Of a stretch of DNA of 64,000 nt, positions 51,959 through 62,630 are shown one piece after another. The position numbers and the translations under genes were made by a program. A model generated the notes under the pieces. The model saw nothing but the letters and a program-made list of their open reading frames with translations. It was not told the origin of the DNA and ran no database searches. The stretch's first letter is position 1. The number at the start of each line of letters is the position of its first letter. Origin of the DNA: Actinoplanes sp. NBC_00393 (GTDB lineage: Bacteria; Actinomycetota; Actinomycetes; Mycobacteriales; Micromonosporaceae); the NCBI RefSeq assembly GCF_036053395.1, contig NZ_CP107942.1, forward strand, positions 2,322,501 through 2,386,500. The letters are read 5' to 3'.

Positions 51959-52832
51959 GCGGCACGACTTCGGACATGAAGCGCTCCAGCTGGTCGTGCG
52001 GATCCGCGAGCGGCCAGATGAAGACGTGGTCGATGCCGGCCCCGGCGTAGGCGCGCAGGGTGGCCGCGCACTCCTGCGCCGGCCCGATGAGGACCTGATG
52101 TCTGAGCTGATCCGGCGGCCGGTTCAGCATCTCGCCGAGCCTGTTCAGGTGGGCCTCGCTCGTCGGGCGATCATCGGTCACATAGGTCCACATCGTGGCC
52201 AGCGCGCACGGAAACCCGTCCCCGAGCTTCAGCCGGGCCGCAGCGACCTGGGCAGGCGAGGTGTTGTAGGCGGAGGCGAGCCAGCCGTCACCCAGCCGCG
52301 CCACCCGCCGCAGGCCGGCCGCCGAACCCCAGCTGCCGATCCAGATCGGCGGTCCGGCGGCGGGCCGGGGTTGCAGCGCCGCGTCCGCGCTGTAGAAACG
52401 GCCGTCGAACGCCGGGCCGCTGCCCAGGTACGTGCGCAGCGCCCGGATCGACTCGTCCAGCCGCGGCCAGCGCTCATCGAACTCGACGCCGGCGAGCCGG
52501 TAGTCGCTCGCCGACGAACCCGGCCCGACCCCGAGAATCAGCCGTCCACCGGAGACGATGTCCAGCGCGGCCGCCGCCTTCGCCAGCGCTGCCGGGCCGC
52601 GCAGCACCGGCAGCGAGACGGTCGTCGCCAGGCTCATGTCGCCGCTGCGCTCGACAACGCTCGCCAGCGCCACGATCCCGTCCAGCCAGGGCCGCTGGAA
52701 CACGAAGTGGTCATTGGCCGCAATCGCCGCGTACCCGAGTCGGCAGGCAACCTCGACGTAGGACCCCAGCTCACCCGGCAGCCAGCCCCGCCCGTCGAAG
52801 TCGACAAGCGGCAGATGGACGCCGAACCGCAT
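51942..52832 (-). CDS. LLM-class (luciferase-like, probably F420-dependent) oxidoreductase
   Basis: 296 residues from ATG 52832. The TIM barrel has FGVHLPLVDFDGRG, LATTVSLPVLRGPAALAKAA, LDIVSGGRLILGVGPG and PPIWIGSWG, typical of the actinomycete LLM family that uses F420 (some use FMN). The substrate is unknown. It diverges from the GT2 gene over 78 bp. Confidence 0.87.
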   Translation of the reverse strand: MRFGVHLPLVDFDGRGWLPGELGSYVEVACRLGYAAIAANDHFVFQRPWLDGIVALASVVERSGDMSLATTVSLPVLRGPAALAKAAAALDIVSGGRLILGVGPGSSASDYRLAGVEFDERWPRLDESIRALRTYLGSGPAFDGRFYSADAALQPRPAAGPPIWIGSWGSAAGLRRVARLGDGWLASAYNTSPAQVAAARLKLGDGFPCALATMWTYVTDDRPTSEAHLNRLGEMLNRPPDQLRHQVLIGPAQECAATLRAYAGAGIDHVFIWPLADPHDQLERFMSEVVPLSWKA

Positions 52833-52910
52833 GACCGTGACCCTATCGGTGATGCTTCGGCGCTCGAATCGGGTAAGGACGGTCTGCCCGCAACACGTGA
52901 AGGAGAACCG

Positions 52911-53630
52911 GTGAGCAGCGAGCGCCCCTATCCCGAGTCCGTCATCCTGCTCCCGGTGCACCGCCCCAGTGTTCACCTGGACGAACTCATCACCGGTCTG
53001 CTCACCGACGGCGCCGACGCCGGCCGGATCGTGGTGGTCGACGACGGCAGCGGCCCGCAGGCAAGGCCGATCCTCTCGGCCGCCCGCAGCCGGGGTTGCG
53101 CGGTGCTGCACCATCCGGCCAACCGCGGCAAGGGCATCGCATTGAAAACCGGTTTCCGGTACGCCCAGCAGCACCACCCCGGCCTGAACGTGATCAGCGC
53201 CGACGCCGACGGCCAGCACAGCCCCGCCGACATCCGCCGGGTTGCCTCGCGCGCGGCCCCCGGCCGAATCGTCCTCGGCGTGCGCCGTTTCGAGCTGATG
53301 CCGCCGCGCAGCCGCTTCGGCAACACGGTGACCCGCTCACTCTTTCGAGCCGCCACCGGCCGCAGCGTCTCCGACACCCAGACCGGCTTACGTGGTTACC
53401 CGGCCGAGTCACTCGACCACCTGTGCGGCATCGAGGGCGAACGCTTCGAATACGAGATGAACGTCCTGCTGGACGCCGCGGCCTGCGGCCGCCCGATCGA
53501 GGAGGTAGCCATCGAAACCACCTACCTGAACGGCAACGCCGCCTCCAACTTCAGCAGCGTCACCGACTCCTGGCAGGTCTACGGCCCTCTGCTGCGCTTC
53601 ACCCTCGCTTCGCTGCCGGCCCGCGCTTGA
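52911..53630 (+). CDS. Glycosyltransferase family 2
   Basis: 239 residues from GTG 52911, with GAAGGAG 5 nt upstream. VVVDDGSG is the nucleotide-sugar site, ANRGKGIALKTGFRYA follows, and SADADGQH is the metal-binding DxD. The layout resembles polyprenyl-phosphate mannosyl/glucosyltransferases (DPM-like) without membrane helices. It probably loads a sugar onto a lipid carrier or a wall polymer. Strong match to family, acceptor unknown. Confidence 0.88.
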   Translation: MSSERPYPESVILLPVHRPSVHLDELITGLLTDGADAGRIVVVDDGSGPQARPILSAARSRGCAVLHHPANRGKGIALKTGFRYAQQHHPGLNVISADADGQHSPADIRRVASRAAPGRIVLGVRRFELMPPRSRFGNTVTRSLFRAATGRSVSDTQTGLRGYPAESLDHLCGIEGERFEYEMNVLLDAAACGRPIEEVAIETTYLNGNAASNFSSVTDSWQVYGPLLRFTLASLPARA

Positions 53631-54216
53631 CCAGATCCACACCGGCCACGCCGCTACCGGCCCGCACCTGTCCTCGGCTTGCCACCGCTTGCGTCGCTGC
53701 CCGCTCGTACCTTGACCCCGGCCCTCCACCGGCTCCGCCGCTGTCCGCCCCGCCTCTGTCTCTCCACTGGCTGCTCTGCTGCTTGAGCGCCCGGACCTTG
53801 GCCGTCCGGCGGCTGTGCCTCTGTCCGCCCCGCCCCTCTCCACCAGCCGCTCTGCTGCTCGAGCGCATGTGACGCCCTGGCCGTCCATTGGCTGCGCCGC
53901 TGTCCGTCGGAGCTCGCTGCTCTTCGGCGCAAGTAGCGCTGAACGAGGGATGGCTGCGTTGCTGCGGGCGGTCCGGATGATCTCGCTCGCCCGCCGGACA
54001 CTCCAGCAGTCCCGGTGGGCGCTGCATCCGACCGCGGACCGGCCATCGTGCCGCATGGGAAAGCCCTGGTCGCTGCGCTGTGCGTCCCGGCTGCCAACCT
54101 CTGTGGACGAGCCCTTTGAAATCTGATCGATGACATTCGGTGGATGATCGAACCGCACAGGGTTGCCACGCGTACCACTCACCGAGCGTGTCGGGGTGGC
54201 AGCAGGGAGACATGGC
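53631..54216. other. Gene-poor region with degenerate 76-bp repeats
   Basis: No credible gene. From about 53,720 to 53,915 a degenerate tandem repeat is seen: CTCTCCAC at 53760 and 53836 with GCTCTGCTGCT following each (76-bp period). The last 60 bp hold the promoter of the next gene. Confidence 0.6.
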
Positions 54217-55530
54217 GTGGAACGGCTTCCGTCGGACGGCGACCGGACTCTGCGGGTCGGGGGCTATATCACCCGCTGCGTGAAAGGCAGAGAGACCGCG
54301 GCCGCCGCTGATGCGCGCGCAGCGGGGATCAATTGGCCGAACATCTCGGACTACTGGCCGGACGCGCACCGGCGGGATGCCGCTGCCACACCTGCTGAGG
54401 CGGAGTCGCCGGACCGGCTTGGGTCGGCGACGCCCGATGGAAAGGGCTCAGCGCGCCCTGCCGGGGCAGAGGGGCCTGCGGGCCCTGCCGGGGCAGAGGG
54501 GCCTGCGCGCCGGATCGGGGCGGATGGCTCAGCGCGCCGGATGATCGGAGGAGAAGGTTCCAGGCCTCGGGTGATCGGCGGAGAGGACGCCGCGCTCGGG
54601 ATGATCGAGGTAGAGGGCCCCGCGCCTCGCATGATCGGGGACGCTCCGGTGAGCCCGCGCCGGCGGCGGCTGCGGACGGCGCTGGGTGGGCTGGTTGCGG
54701 TGCTGACGGTGACGGCGTGCGGGGTCATCGTTGCGCAGCTGGCGAACCAGCCTGCGGGGCCGGCCGATCTCGCGGCGGGAACACCGCCGCCGGCGGCTGC
54801 GGCGCCGAGCGCGGTGCTGCCCGCTGCGCCGGCAACGGTGGCGCCGTCGGCGTCGGCACCAGCTGAAGCTGGGGCCGCACCGAGCCGCACGCCGGAGGCG
54901 ACCCGGCCGCCGTCACGGAAGCCACCGGCGCCGGCCGCACCGGCTGCGCCACCGCCGCCGCAGAACGTGGCGTTCGAGATGGTTGACGGTGTCACCGAGC
55001 TGTCCGTGCGCACCACGGAGCTGGACCAAACGTTCAAGGTCAGCACCCCGCACGACTCCGGGCTCAAGGTTCGCCCGAGCTTCGAGGACGGGCTGCTGCG
55101 GGTGCGGGCGACGTCGACCGGGGACGGCGGCAACGGCCGGGTGCAGGTGCTGCTCAGCGACGACCTCAGCTGGCGGCTGAGGATGACCGGGGGAGTGGCG
55201 CGGGCGTCATTCGATCTGGCCGCGCACACCGTACGCCGTATTGATCTGGTCGGCGGCGCCGCGGAGATCAACATGGAGTTGGGCCGGCAGGGCGCGACCG
55301 TGCCGATCCGGATGTCCGGCGGGGTGAGCGCCTGGAACATCCGGACGTCGGCCCAGCTGCCGGTGCGCGTTGTGGCTGGGCGCGGTGGCAGCCGGGTCGA
55401 CCTTTACGGGCACGTCACCGAGGGCCTGGTCGCCGGCACGACGGTGCGTTCCGGCGACCTGGACGATGGCCGCGGCCTGGACCTCGACGCGGAGGGCGGG
55501 TTCAGCGCCTTGACGGTCACTGAGGATTGA
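54217..55530 (+). CDS. Membrane-anchored protein with external beta domain (DUF4097-like)
   Basis: 437 residues from GTG 54217, with GGGAG 7 nt upstream; TTG 54163 is possible. The cytoplasmic part (1-145) ends in low-complexity repeats (PAGAEGPAG, RMIGGEG, RVIGGED). A single helix (LGGLVAVLTVTACGVIVAQLA, about 156-176) is followed by an Ala/Pro-rich stalk and a beta domain of about 190 residues. Its repeated strands (GVTELSVRTTELDQTF, GGAAEINMELG, GGVSAWNIRT) resemble right-handed beta-solenoid DUF4097-type adhesin domains. Function unknown. Its stop overlaps paaZ by 14 bp. Confidence 0.65.
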   Translation: MERLPSDGDRTLRVGGYITRCVKGRETAAAADARAAGINWPNISDYWPDAHRRDAAATPAEAESPDRLGSATPDGKGSARPAGAEGPAGPAGAEGPARRIGADGSARRMIGGEGSRPRVIGGEDAALGMIEVEGPAPRMIGDAPVSPRRRRLRTALGGLVAVLTVTACGVIVAQLANQPAGPADLAAGTPPPAAAAPSAVLPAAPATVAPSASAPAEAGAAPSRTPEATRPPSRKPPAPAAPAAPPPPQNVAFEMVDGVTELSVRTTELDQTFKVSTPHDSGLKVRPSFEDGLLRVRATSTGDGGNGRVQVLLSDDLSWRLRMTGGVARASFDLAAHTVRRIDLVGGAAEINMELGRQGATVPIRMSGGVSAWNIRTSAQLPVRVVAGRGGSRVDLYGHVTEGLVAGTTVRSGDLDDGRGLDLDAEGGFSALTVTED

Positions 55531-57562
55531 GCGGCCAGGTCTTGGCGACGAGGGTGAGCACGTCGTAGGTGGCGACCGGCTGGCCGTCCTGGTTGGTGAC
55601 CAGGGCATCCCAGCGCACCTCGCCGTAGTCGGCGCTGTTGCGTGGCTTGATCTGCTTGACGGTCAGGGTGACCGCGATGGTGTCGTCGGCCTTGACCGGG
55701 GTGAGGAACCGCAGGTTGTCGACGCCGTAGTTGGCCAGCACCGGCCCCGGTGACGGCTCGACGAACAGGCCGGCGGCCAGCGAGACGACCAGGTAGCCGT
55801 GGGCGACGATGCCGCCGAACAGAGGGTTGCGGGCCGCCGCCTCGGCGTCGGTGTGCGCATAGAACGTGTCGCCGGTGAACTCGGCGAAGTGCTCGATGTC
55901 GGCGAGGCTGACAGTGCGCTCGGCGGACTTGATCGTGTCGCCGATCCGCAGCTCGGCGAGGCTCTTACGGAACGGGTGCACGCCGTCCTCGCGGCGGGCC
56001 GCGCCGGTGGTCCACTGCCCGGTGACCGCGGTCAGCAGGTCGGGGGAAGCCTGGATCGCGGTGCGCTGCATGTGGCCGAGGACCGCGCGCACGCCGCCGA
56101 GCTCCTCGCCGCCGCCAGCTCGCCCCGGGCCGCCGTGCACCAGCATCGGCAGTGGGGAGCCGTGGCCGGTGGACTCCTTGGCGTCGTCGCGGTCGAGCAG
56201 CAGCACCCGGCCGTGCCATGGGGCAAGCCCGAGCACGATCGAGCGGGCGACGCCCGGGTCATGGGTGGCGACCGACGCGACCAGGCTGCCCTTGCCGCGG
56301 GCGGCGAGCGTGACGGCTTCGTCGACGCTGTCGTAGGTGAGCACGGTGCTGACCGGCCCGAACGGCTCGACGTTGTGTGGCTCGGTGGCGCCGGGGTTGG
56401 CCCGCAGCAGAAGCGGGGTGAGGAACGCGCCGCGCTCGGCGTCGCCGTCGAGCAGCGGGCCGCCGTCGGGATCGCCGACGACCACCTCGGCGCTGGCCCG
56501 CAGCGACTCGACCGCCTTGCGGACCTCGTCACGCTGGCCGAGGCTCGCGAGGGCGCCCATCCGCACGTCGGGGTTGCGGGGGTCGCCGACGGTGATCTTC
56601 GACAGCCGCTCGGCGAGGGCGTCGACGACCTGCCCGGCGATCGCATCGGGCACGATGACCCGGCGGATCGCGGTGCATTTCTGGCCGGCCTTGACCGTCA
56701 TCTCGGCGACCACACCCTTGACGAACAGGTCGAACTCGGGGTCGCCGGCCCGCACGTCGGGGCCCAGGATCGAGCAGTTCAGCGAGTCGGCCTCGACGCC
56801 GAGGCGCACGCCGCCGTCGACGACGTTGGGGTGGCGGCGCAGGATGCCGGCGGTGTGCGCGGAGCCGGTGAACGCCACCGAGTCCTGCATGGTCAGCTCG
56901 TCGAGCAGGCTGCCGGCGCTGCCGGAGATCAGCTGAAGGCTGCCTTCCGGCAGCAGCCCGGACTCGATGATGCGCCGGACCACCAGCTCGGTCAGGTAGG
57001 CGGTCTGGCTGGCCGGTTTGACGATGGTCGGCAGTCCGGCCAGGAACGCCGGTGCCAGCTTCTCCAACATCCCCCAGACCGGGAAATTGAAGGCATTGAT
57101 CTGTACGGCTACGCCCGGCCGCGACGTGAAGATGTGCTGCCCGACGAACGTGCCGCCCTTGCCGAGCACCTCGACGGCGCCGTCCAGCACGATCGTGTCG
57201 TTGGGTAGCTCACGGGTGCCCTTGCTGGCGAAGCTGAACAGCGTCCCGATGCCGCCGTCGACGTCCACGGCGGTGTCGCGGCTGGTCGCGCCGGTGCGCA
57301 CGGACAGCGCGTAGAACTCGTCCTTGCCGGTGAGCAGGTGCTTCGCGAGGGCCTTGAGTGCGGCGGCACGCTCGTGGAAGGTCAGCGCCCGCAGCGCCGG
57401 ACCACCGGTCTCCCGCGCGTGGCCGACCATCGCGCCGATGTCCAGGCCGCGGTTGGAGATGCGGGCGACCTCCTCACCGGTGGCGGCGTCCAGCAGCGGT
57501 GCGCCCTCGTCGGCGGCCCGGAACCAGCGCCCGGCGGCGTAGCTCTCCAGCAGCGTGCTCAC
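55517..57562 (-). CDS. paaZ: Bifunctional oxepin-CoA hydrolase / semialdehyde dehydrogenase PaaZ
   Basis: 681 residues from GTG 57562, with AGGAGG 7 nt upstream. The N-terminal aldehyde dehydrogenase (about 1-520) has C296 in GQKCTAIRR and E257 in LGVEADSLN, nearly the same numbers as E. coli PaaZ. The C-terminal MaoC-like hydratase (about 535-681) has FAEFTGDTFYAHTD and NPLFGGIVAHGYL. It opens the oxepin ring and oxidises the aldehyde to 3-oxo-5,6-dehydrosuberyl-CoA in phenylacetate breakdown. It diverges from paaA over a 22-bp palindrome. Confidence 0.96.
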   Translation of the reverse strand: MSTLLESYAAGRWFRAADEGAPLLDAATGEEVARISNRGLDIGAMVGHARETGGPALRALTFHERAAALKALAKHLLTGKDEFYALSVRTGATSRDTAVDVDGGIGTLFSFASKGTRELPNDTIVLDGAVEVLGKGGTFVGQHIFTSRPGVAVQINAFNFPVWGMLEKLAPAFLAGLPTIVKPASQTAYLTELVVRRIIESGLLPEGSLQLISGSAGSLLDELTMQDSVAFTGSAHTAGILRRHPNVVDGGVRLGVEADSLNCSILGPDVRAGDPEFDLFVKGVVAEMTVKAGQKCTAIRRVIVPDAIAGQVVDALAERLSKITVGDPRNPDVRMGALASLGQRDEVRKAVESLRASAEVVVGDPDGGPLLDGDAERGAFLTPLLLRANPGATEPHNVEPFGPVSTVLTYDSVDEAVTLAARGKGSLVASVATHDPGVARSIVLGLAPWHGRVLLLDRDDAKESTGHGSPLPMLVHGGPGRAGGGEELGGVRAVLGHMQRTAIQASPDLLTAVTGQWTTGAARREDGVHPFRKSLAELRIGDTIKSAERTVSLADIEHFAEFTGDTFYAHTDAEAAARNPLFGGIVAHGYLVVSLAAGLFVEPSPGPVLANYGVDNLRFLTPVKADDTIAVTLTVKQIKPRNSADYGEVRWDALVTNQDGQPVATYDVLTLVAKTWPLNPQ

Positions 57563-57617
57563 GCTTACTCCTCCTACGGCTGATGGTTGCGCGAAGCGGC
57601 GGACTCGTGTCACCGTA

Positions 57618-57639
57618 TTACAGACCGATCGTTAAGTAA
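57618..57639. promoter_or_regulatory. 22-bp palindromic operator between paaZ and paaA
   Basis: An imperfect palindrome from TTAC to GTAA centred on CGATCG, with ACCGATCGTT inside. It resembles TetR-type PaaR sites of Gram-positive paa clusters (ACCG...CGGT core). It lies 16 nt before the paaA ATG and 56 nt before the paaZ start, so it could control both arms. No paaR gene is in the window. Confidence 0.55.
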
Positions 57640-57655
57640 ATGCGCGGAGGTGCCA

Positions 57656-58582
57656 ATGACGGACGCACAGCTACAAGCAGCGTTCGACGCCACGATCGCG
57701 CACCACGACCGGATCGAGCCACGCGACTGGATGCCCGAGGGCTATCGCAAGACGCTCATCCGGCAGATCGCGCAGCACGCCCACTCGGAGATCATCGGCA
57801 TGCAGCCGGAGGGCAACTGGATCAGCCGGGCGCCGTCGCTGCGCCGCAAGGCGATCCTGCTGGCCAAGGTGCAGGACGAGGCCGGCCACGGGCTCTATCT
57901 CTACTCGGCCTGCGAGACCCTCGGCATCTCCCGCGCCGAGCTCGTCGAGATGCTGCTGTCCGGCCGGCAGAAATACTCCTCGATCTTCAACTACCCGACG
58001 CTGTCGTATGCCGACGTCGGCACCATCGGCTGGCTCGTCGACGGCGCCGCCATCTGCAACCAGGTGCCGCTGTGCCGCACCTCCTACGGGCCGTACGGGC
58101 GGGCCATGATCCGCATCTGCAAGGAGGAGTCCTTCCATCAGCGGCAGGGCTACGAGCTGCTGATGACGATGATGCGCGGCACCGATGAGCAGCGCGCCAT
58201 GGTGCAGGAGTCGGTGGACCGGTTCTGGTGGCCGTCGCTGATGATGTTCGGCCCACCCGACGACAAGTCGCCCAACAGCGAGCAGTCGATGGCCTGGGGC
58301 ATCAAGCGCAACTCCAACGACGAGCTGCGCCAGAAGTTCGTCGACATGACTGTGCCGCAGGCCGAGGCGCTCGGCGTCACCCTGCCCGACCCACAGTTGC
58401 GGTGGAACGCCGAGCGTGGCCACCACGACTTCGGCGAGCCCGACTGGGCCGAGCTGACCGCGGTGATCAAGGGCAACGGGCCGTGCAACGCCCAGCGCAT
58501 GGCACACCGCCGCGCCGCCCACGAGGACGGCGCCTGGGTCCGCGAGGCCGCGACCGCGTTCGCCGAGAAGGCCGCCCGATGA
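57656..58582 (+). CDS. paaA: Phenylacetyl-CoA epoxidase subunit PaaA (catalytic)
   Basis: 308 residues from ATG 57656, with GGAGG 5 nt upstream. The ferritin-like di-iron fold shows the ligand pattern: [34 protein letters not shown], and [13 protein letters not shown]. Length and sequence match PaaA closely. With PaaC, B and E it epoxidises the ring of phenylacetyl-CoA using O2. First gene of the paaABCDE arm; its stop overlaps paaB by 4 bases. Confidence 0.97.
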   Translation: MTDAQLQAAFDATIAHHDRIEPRDWMPEGYRKTLIRQIAQHAHSEIIGMQPEGNWISRAPSLRRKAILLAKVQDEAGHGLYLYSACETLGISRAELVEMLLSGRQKYSSIFNYPTLSYADVGTIGWLVDGAAICNQVPLCRTSYGPYGRAMIRICKEESFHQRQGYELLMTMMRGTDEQRAMVQESVDRFWWPSLMMFGPPDDKSPNSEQSMAWGIKRNSNDELRQKFVDMTVPQAEALGVTLPDPQLRWNAERGHHDFGEPDWAELTAVIKGNGPCNAQRMAHRRAAHEDGAWVREAATAFAEKAAR

Positions 58583-58872
58583 GCGCCGGCCGGCGGGACT
58601 GGCCGCTGTACGAGGTGTTCGTCCGCGGCAAGCGGGGCCTCAACCACGTGCACGTCGGCTCACTGCACGCCCCCGACGACGCCTTCGCGCTCGCTCATGC
58701 CCGCGACGTCTACACCCGCCGCAACGAGGGCGTCAGCATCTGGGTGGTGCGCGCCGACGCGATCACCGCGTCCAGCCCCGACGAGAAGGACCCGCTGTTC
58801 GCCCCGAGCGGCGACAAGGTCTACCGGCACCCCACGTTCTACGAGATCCCCGCCGACGTTCCGCACATGTGA
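58579..58872 (+). CDS. paaB: Phenylacetyl-CoA epoxidase subunit PaaB
   Basis: 97 residues. [26 protein letters not shown] and [16 protein letters not shown] motifs mark PaaB, the small subunit that bridges PaaAC cores. Starts in the paaA stop (ATGA). Confidence 0.96.
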   Translation: MSAGRRDWPLYEVFVRGKRGLNHVHVGSLHAPDDAFALAHARDVYTRRNEGVSIWVVRADAITASSPDEKDPLFAPSGDKVYRHPTFYEIPADVPHM

Positions 58873-58883
58873 GGAGGCCCGTG

Positions 58884-59786
58884 ATGAATGACGAAAGCGT
58901 CTACGACGGCCTGCTCGGCGGCGACTCGTCGCAGTGGGCGTTCGGCACCGACTTCGAGGACCCGCTGGCCGGTGTCGACACCACCGTGCCGGCCGGCGTC
59001 GACGGCGCCGAGCTGGCCACCTACTGCCTGATGCTGGGCGACGACACCCTGGTGCTGTCCCAGCGCCTCGCCGAGTGGTGCAGCCGCGCTCCCGAGCTCG
59101 AGGAGGACATCGCCCTGGCGAACTTCGCGCTCGACCTGCTCGGGCAGGCCCGGCTGCTGCTCGCCCGGGCCGCGGCCGCCGACCCGGCGTGCGTGCCACC
59201 GCTGCCGGAGGGATCACCGGTGCCCGCCGAGGACGCCCTGGCGTTCTTCCGCGACGCCGGGCAGTTCCGCAACGTCCGGCTTGCCGAGGTGCCCAACGGC
59301 GATTTCGCGCACGTGGTCGTACGCCTGCTGTTGTTCTCGATCGCCCGGCTGGCGATCCTGCAGCCGCTGCGCGGCAGCGGCGACGCGGTGCTCGCCGCGG
59401 TCGCCGGCAAAGGCGTCAAGGAGCTCACGTATCACCGTGATTGGGCCGGGCGCTGGTTCGTCACGCTCGCTCAGGGCACCGAGGAGTCCCGGCGCCGGCT
59501 GCTGGCCGCCCTGGAGGAGCTCTGGCCATTGCACGCCGAGCTGCTGGTGGCGCACCCCATCGAACGCTCGCCGGCCGTCGCCGTGGATCCCAGCACGGTT
59601 CGCGGCGAGTTCGACGCCGTGCTCGACCAGGTCCTCGCCGTCGCCGAGGTGGACCGACCGCAGCGCGCCCCGCTGGCCGGCGTCGGCGGCCGCACCGGCC
59701 GCGACGGGCTGCACACCGAGCACCTGAGCCGGATGCTCGCCGAGATGCAGGTCGTCGCCCGAGCGCACCCGATGGGCCTGTGGTGA
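58884..59786 (+). CDS. paaC: Phenylacetyl-CoA epoxidase subunit PaaC (structural)
   Basis: 300 residues from ATG 58884, with GAGGAGG 6 nt upstream; GTG 58881 is adjacent. LGDDTLVLSQRLAEWCSRAPELEEDIALANFALDLLGQ-type helices and ELTYHRDWAGRWFV fit PaaC, the ferritin-fold partner of PaaA that lacks a functional metal site. Its stop overlaps paaD by 4 bases. Confidence 0.95.
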   Translation: MNDESVYDGLLGGDSSQWAFGTDFEDPLAGVDTTVPAGVDGAELATYCLMLGDDTLVLSQRLAEWCSRAPELEEDIALANFALDLLGQARLLLARAAAADPACVPPLPEGSPVPAEDALAFFRDAGQFRNVRLAEVPNGDFAHVVVRLLLFSIARLAILQPLRGSGDAVLAAVAGKGVKELTYHRDWAGRWFVTLAQGTEESRRRLLAALEELWPLHAELLVAHPIERSPAVAVDPSTVRGEFDAVLDQVLAVAEVDRPQRAPLAGVGGRTGRDGLHTEHLSRMLAEMQVVARAHPMGLW

Positions 59787-60391
59787 GCGTGCGGGGAGCG
59801 GTCACCGCCGGCGCAGAGAAGCTGACGCCGGCTGGCCCCGGCATGCCGCGGGAGCGCGCCGGCACCGAGACGCTGACGCCGGCCGGCCCCGGCACGCTAC
59901 GGGAGCGCGCCGCTGCCGTTGCAGGTGCGGTTCGCGACCCCGAGATGCCGATGCTGACGCTTGCTGATCTCGGTGTGCTGCGCGACGTGCAGGTCGACGA
60001 GGACGGCGTCGTCGTCGCCTCGATCACGCCGACCTACTCCGGTTGCCCCGCCATGGCCACCATGCGCGACGACCTCGTGCACCGGCTCACCGACGCCGGT
60101 TTCGGCCGCGTCGAGGTGCGGGTCGTCCTGGAGCCGGCCTGGACCAGCGATTGGATCACCGAGCACGGGCGGGCCGCGTTGCGCGACGCCGGTCTCTCCC
60201 CGCCGGGCCCGGCACCTCGCCGGGACGGCCCGGTGCCGCTCACCCTCGGGGTGACCCGGCGGGCGCTGAGCTGCCCGCGGTGCGGCTCATCGCGTACCGA
60301 GAAGGTTTCCGAATTCGGCGCCACCGCCTGCAAGGCCCTGTACCGCTGCGCGGACTGTCTCGAACCGTTCGACCACGTCAAGGAGCTGTGA
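59783..60391 (+). CDS. paaD: PaaD, maturation factor of the epoxidase
   Basis: 202 residues from GTG 59783. The DUF59 (MIP18-like) domain lies at about 45-135, with VRDPEMPMLTLADLGVLRDV and YSGCPAM (conserved Cys). The C-terminal zinc-ribbon-like part has CPRCGS and CADC. PaaD helps assemble the iron centre. The first 45 residues are unusual: they consist of two copies of a 17-residue sequence from a 51-bp tandem duplication. The domain would otherwise start near RAAAVAGAVRDPE. Confidence 0.93.
   Translation: MSVRGAVTAGAEKLTPAGPGMPRERAGTETLTPAGPGTLRERAAAVAGAVRDPEMPMLTLADLGVLRDVQVDEDGVVVASITPTYSGCPAMATMRDDLVHRLTDAGFGRVEVRVVLEPAWTSDWITEHGRAALRDAGLSPPGPAPRRDGPVPLTLGVTRRALSCPRCGSSRTEKVSEFGATACKALYRCADCLEPFDHVKEL
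59816..59917 (+). repeat. 51-bp tandem duplication in the 5' end of paaD
   Basis: GAGAAGCTGACGCCGG at 59816 and GAGACGCTGACGCCGG at 59867 start two in-frame copies. They encode EKLTPAGPGMPRERAGT and ETLTPAGPGTLRERAAA. Confidence 0.9.
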
Positions 60392-61444
60392 GTGTCCGCC
60401 TTCAACTCGCTGCGGGTCGCCGGCGTCGAGCGCCTGTGCGACGACGCGGTCGCGGTGACCTTCGCGGTGCCCGATGAGCTGCGGGAGGCGTATGCGTTCC
60501 GGGCCGGCCAGTCGCTCACCCTGCGCCGCATGATCGACGGCCGCGAGGAGCGCCGCTCCTACTCGATCTGCGCCCCGGTCGGTGCCGCGCCACGCATTGG
60601 CGTCCGCGAGATTCCGGACGGCCTGTTCTCGTCCTGGCTGGTCCACGACGTGACGCCCGGCACGACCATCGAGGTGCAGACGCCCACCGGCGCCTGGGAC
60701 GCCGACCCCGCCGGTGGCGAGCGGCATCTGCTCATCGCCGCCGGCTCCGGGATCACCCCGCTGCTGTCCATCGCGGCCACCGTCCTGGCCCACCCGGACG
60801 CGCAGGTCTCGCTGCTCTACGGCAACCGCAGCAGCAACACGGTGATGTTCGCCGAGGAGATCGGCGACCTGAAGAACCGGTACGGTCCACGCCTGCAGGT
60901 CGCCCACGTGCTGTCCCGTGAGCCCCGCGACGTCGAGCTGTTCTCCGGCCGCCTCGACCGTGACCGGCTGCGCCGCCTGCTGACCGACGTGATCCCGGCC
61001 GAAACCTTCGACCACGTCTGGCTCTGCGGGCCGCTGCCGATGATCGAGGACGCGCGGACCGTGCTCACCGACCTCGGCGTGCCGGCCGGCCGGGTCCACG
61101 TGGAGTTGTTCTACGTCGACGAGCCACCACCGCAGCCACGCCGCGCCGTCGCCGAGATCGCCGGCGCCACCACCGCGCTGACCACCGTGCTCGACGGGCG
61201 CAAGGCCACCGCGACGGTGCCGCAGGACCTGACGATCCTCGACGGCGCCCAGGTGAGCCGTGCCGACCTGCCGTTCGCCTGCAAGGGCGGGGTCTGCGGC
61301 ACCTGCCGGGCGCTGGTTCGCGACGGCGAGGTGGACATGCGCCGCAACTACGCTCTGGAGCCGGGCGAGATCGAGGCCGGTTTCGTGCTCACCTGCCAGA
61401 GTTTCCCGGTCAGCGACACCGTCACCGTCGACTACGACGCTTAG
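60392..61444 (+). CDS. paaE: Phenylacetyl-CoA epoxidase reductase PaaE
   Basis: 350 residues from GTG 60392, directly after the paaD stop. FAD domain RRSYSICAP (RxYS), NAD-binding LIAAGSGITPLLSI and LCGPLPMIED, then a plant-type 2Fe-2S domain with CKGGVCGTCRA and C in LTCQSFP. It passes electrons from NADPH to PaaA. Confidence 0.96.
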   Translation: MSAFNSLRVAGVERLCDDAVAVTFAVPDELREAYAFRAGQSLTLRRMIDGREERRSYSICAPVGAAPRIGVREIPDGLFSSWLVHDVTPGTTIEVQTPTGAWDADPAGGERHLLIAAGSGITPLLSIAATVLAHPDAQVSLLYGNRSSNTVMFAEEIGDLKNRYGPRLQVAHVLSREPRDVELFSGRLDRDRLRRLLTDVIPAETFDHVWLCGPLPMIEDARTVLTDLGVPAGRVHVELFYVDEPPPQPRRAVAEIAGATTALTTVLDGRKATATVPQDLTILDGAQVSRADLPFACKGGVCGTCRALVRDGEVDMRRNYALEPGEIEAGFVLTCQSFPVSDTVTVDYDA

Positions 61445-61457
61445 GAGGAGTTCCGCG

Positions 61458-62626
<1,169 letters not shown>

Positions 62627-62630
<4 letters not shown>

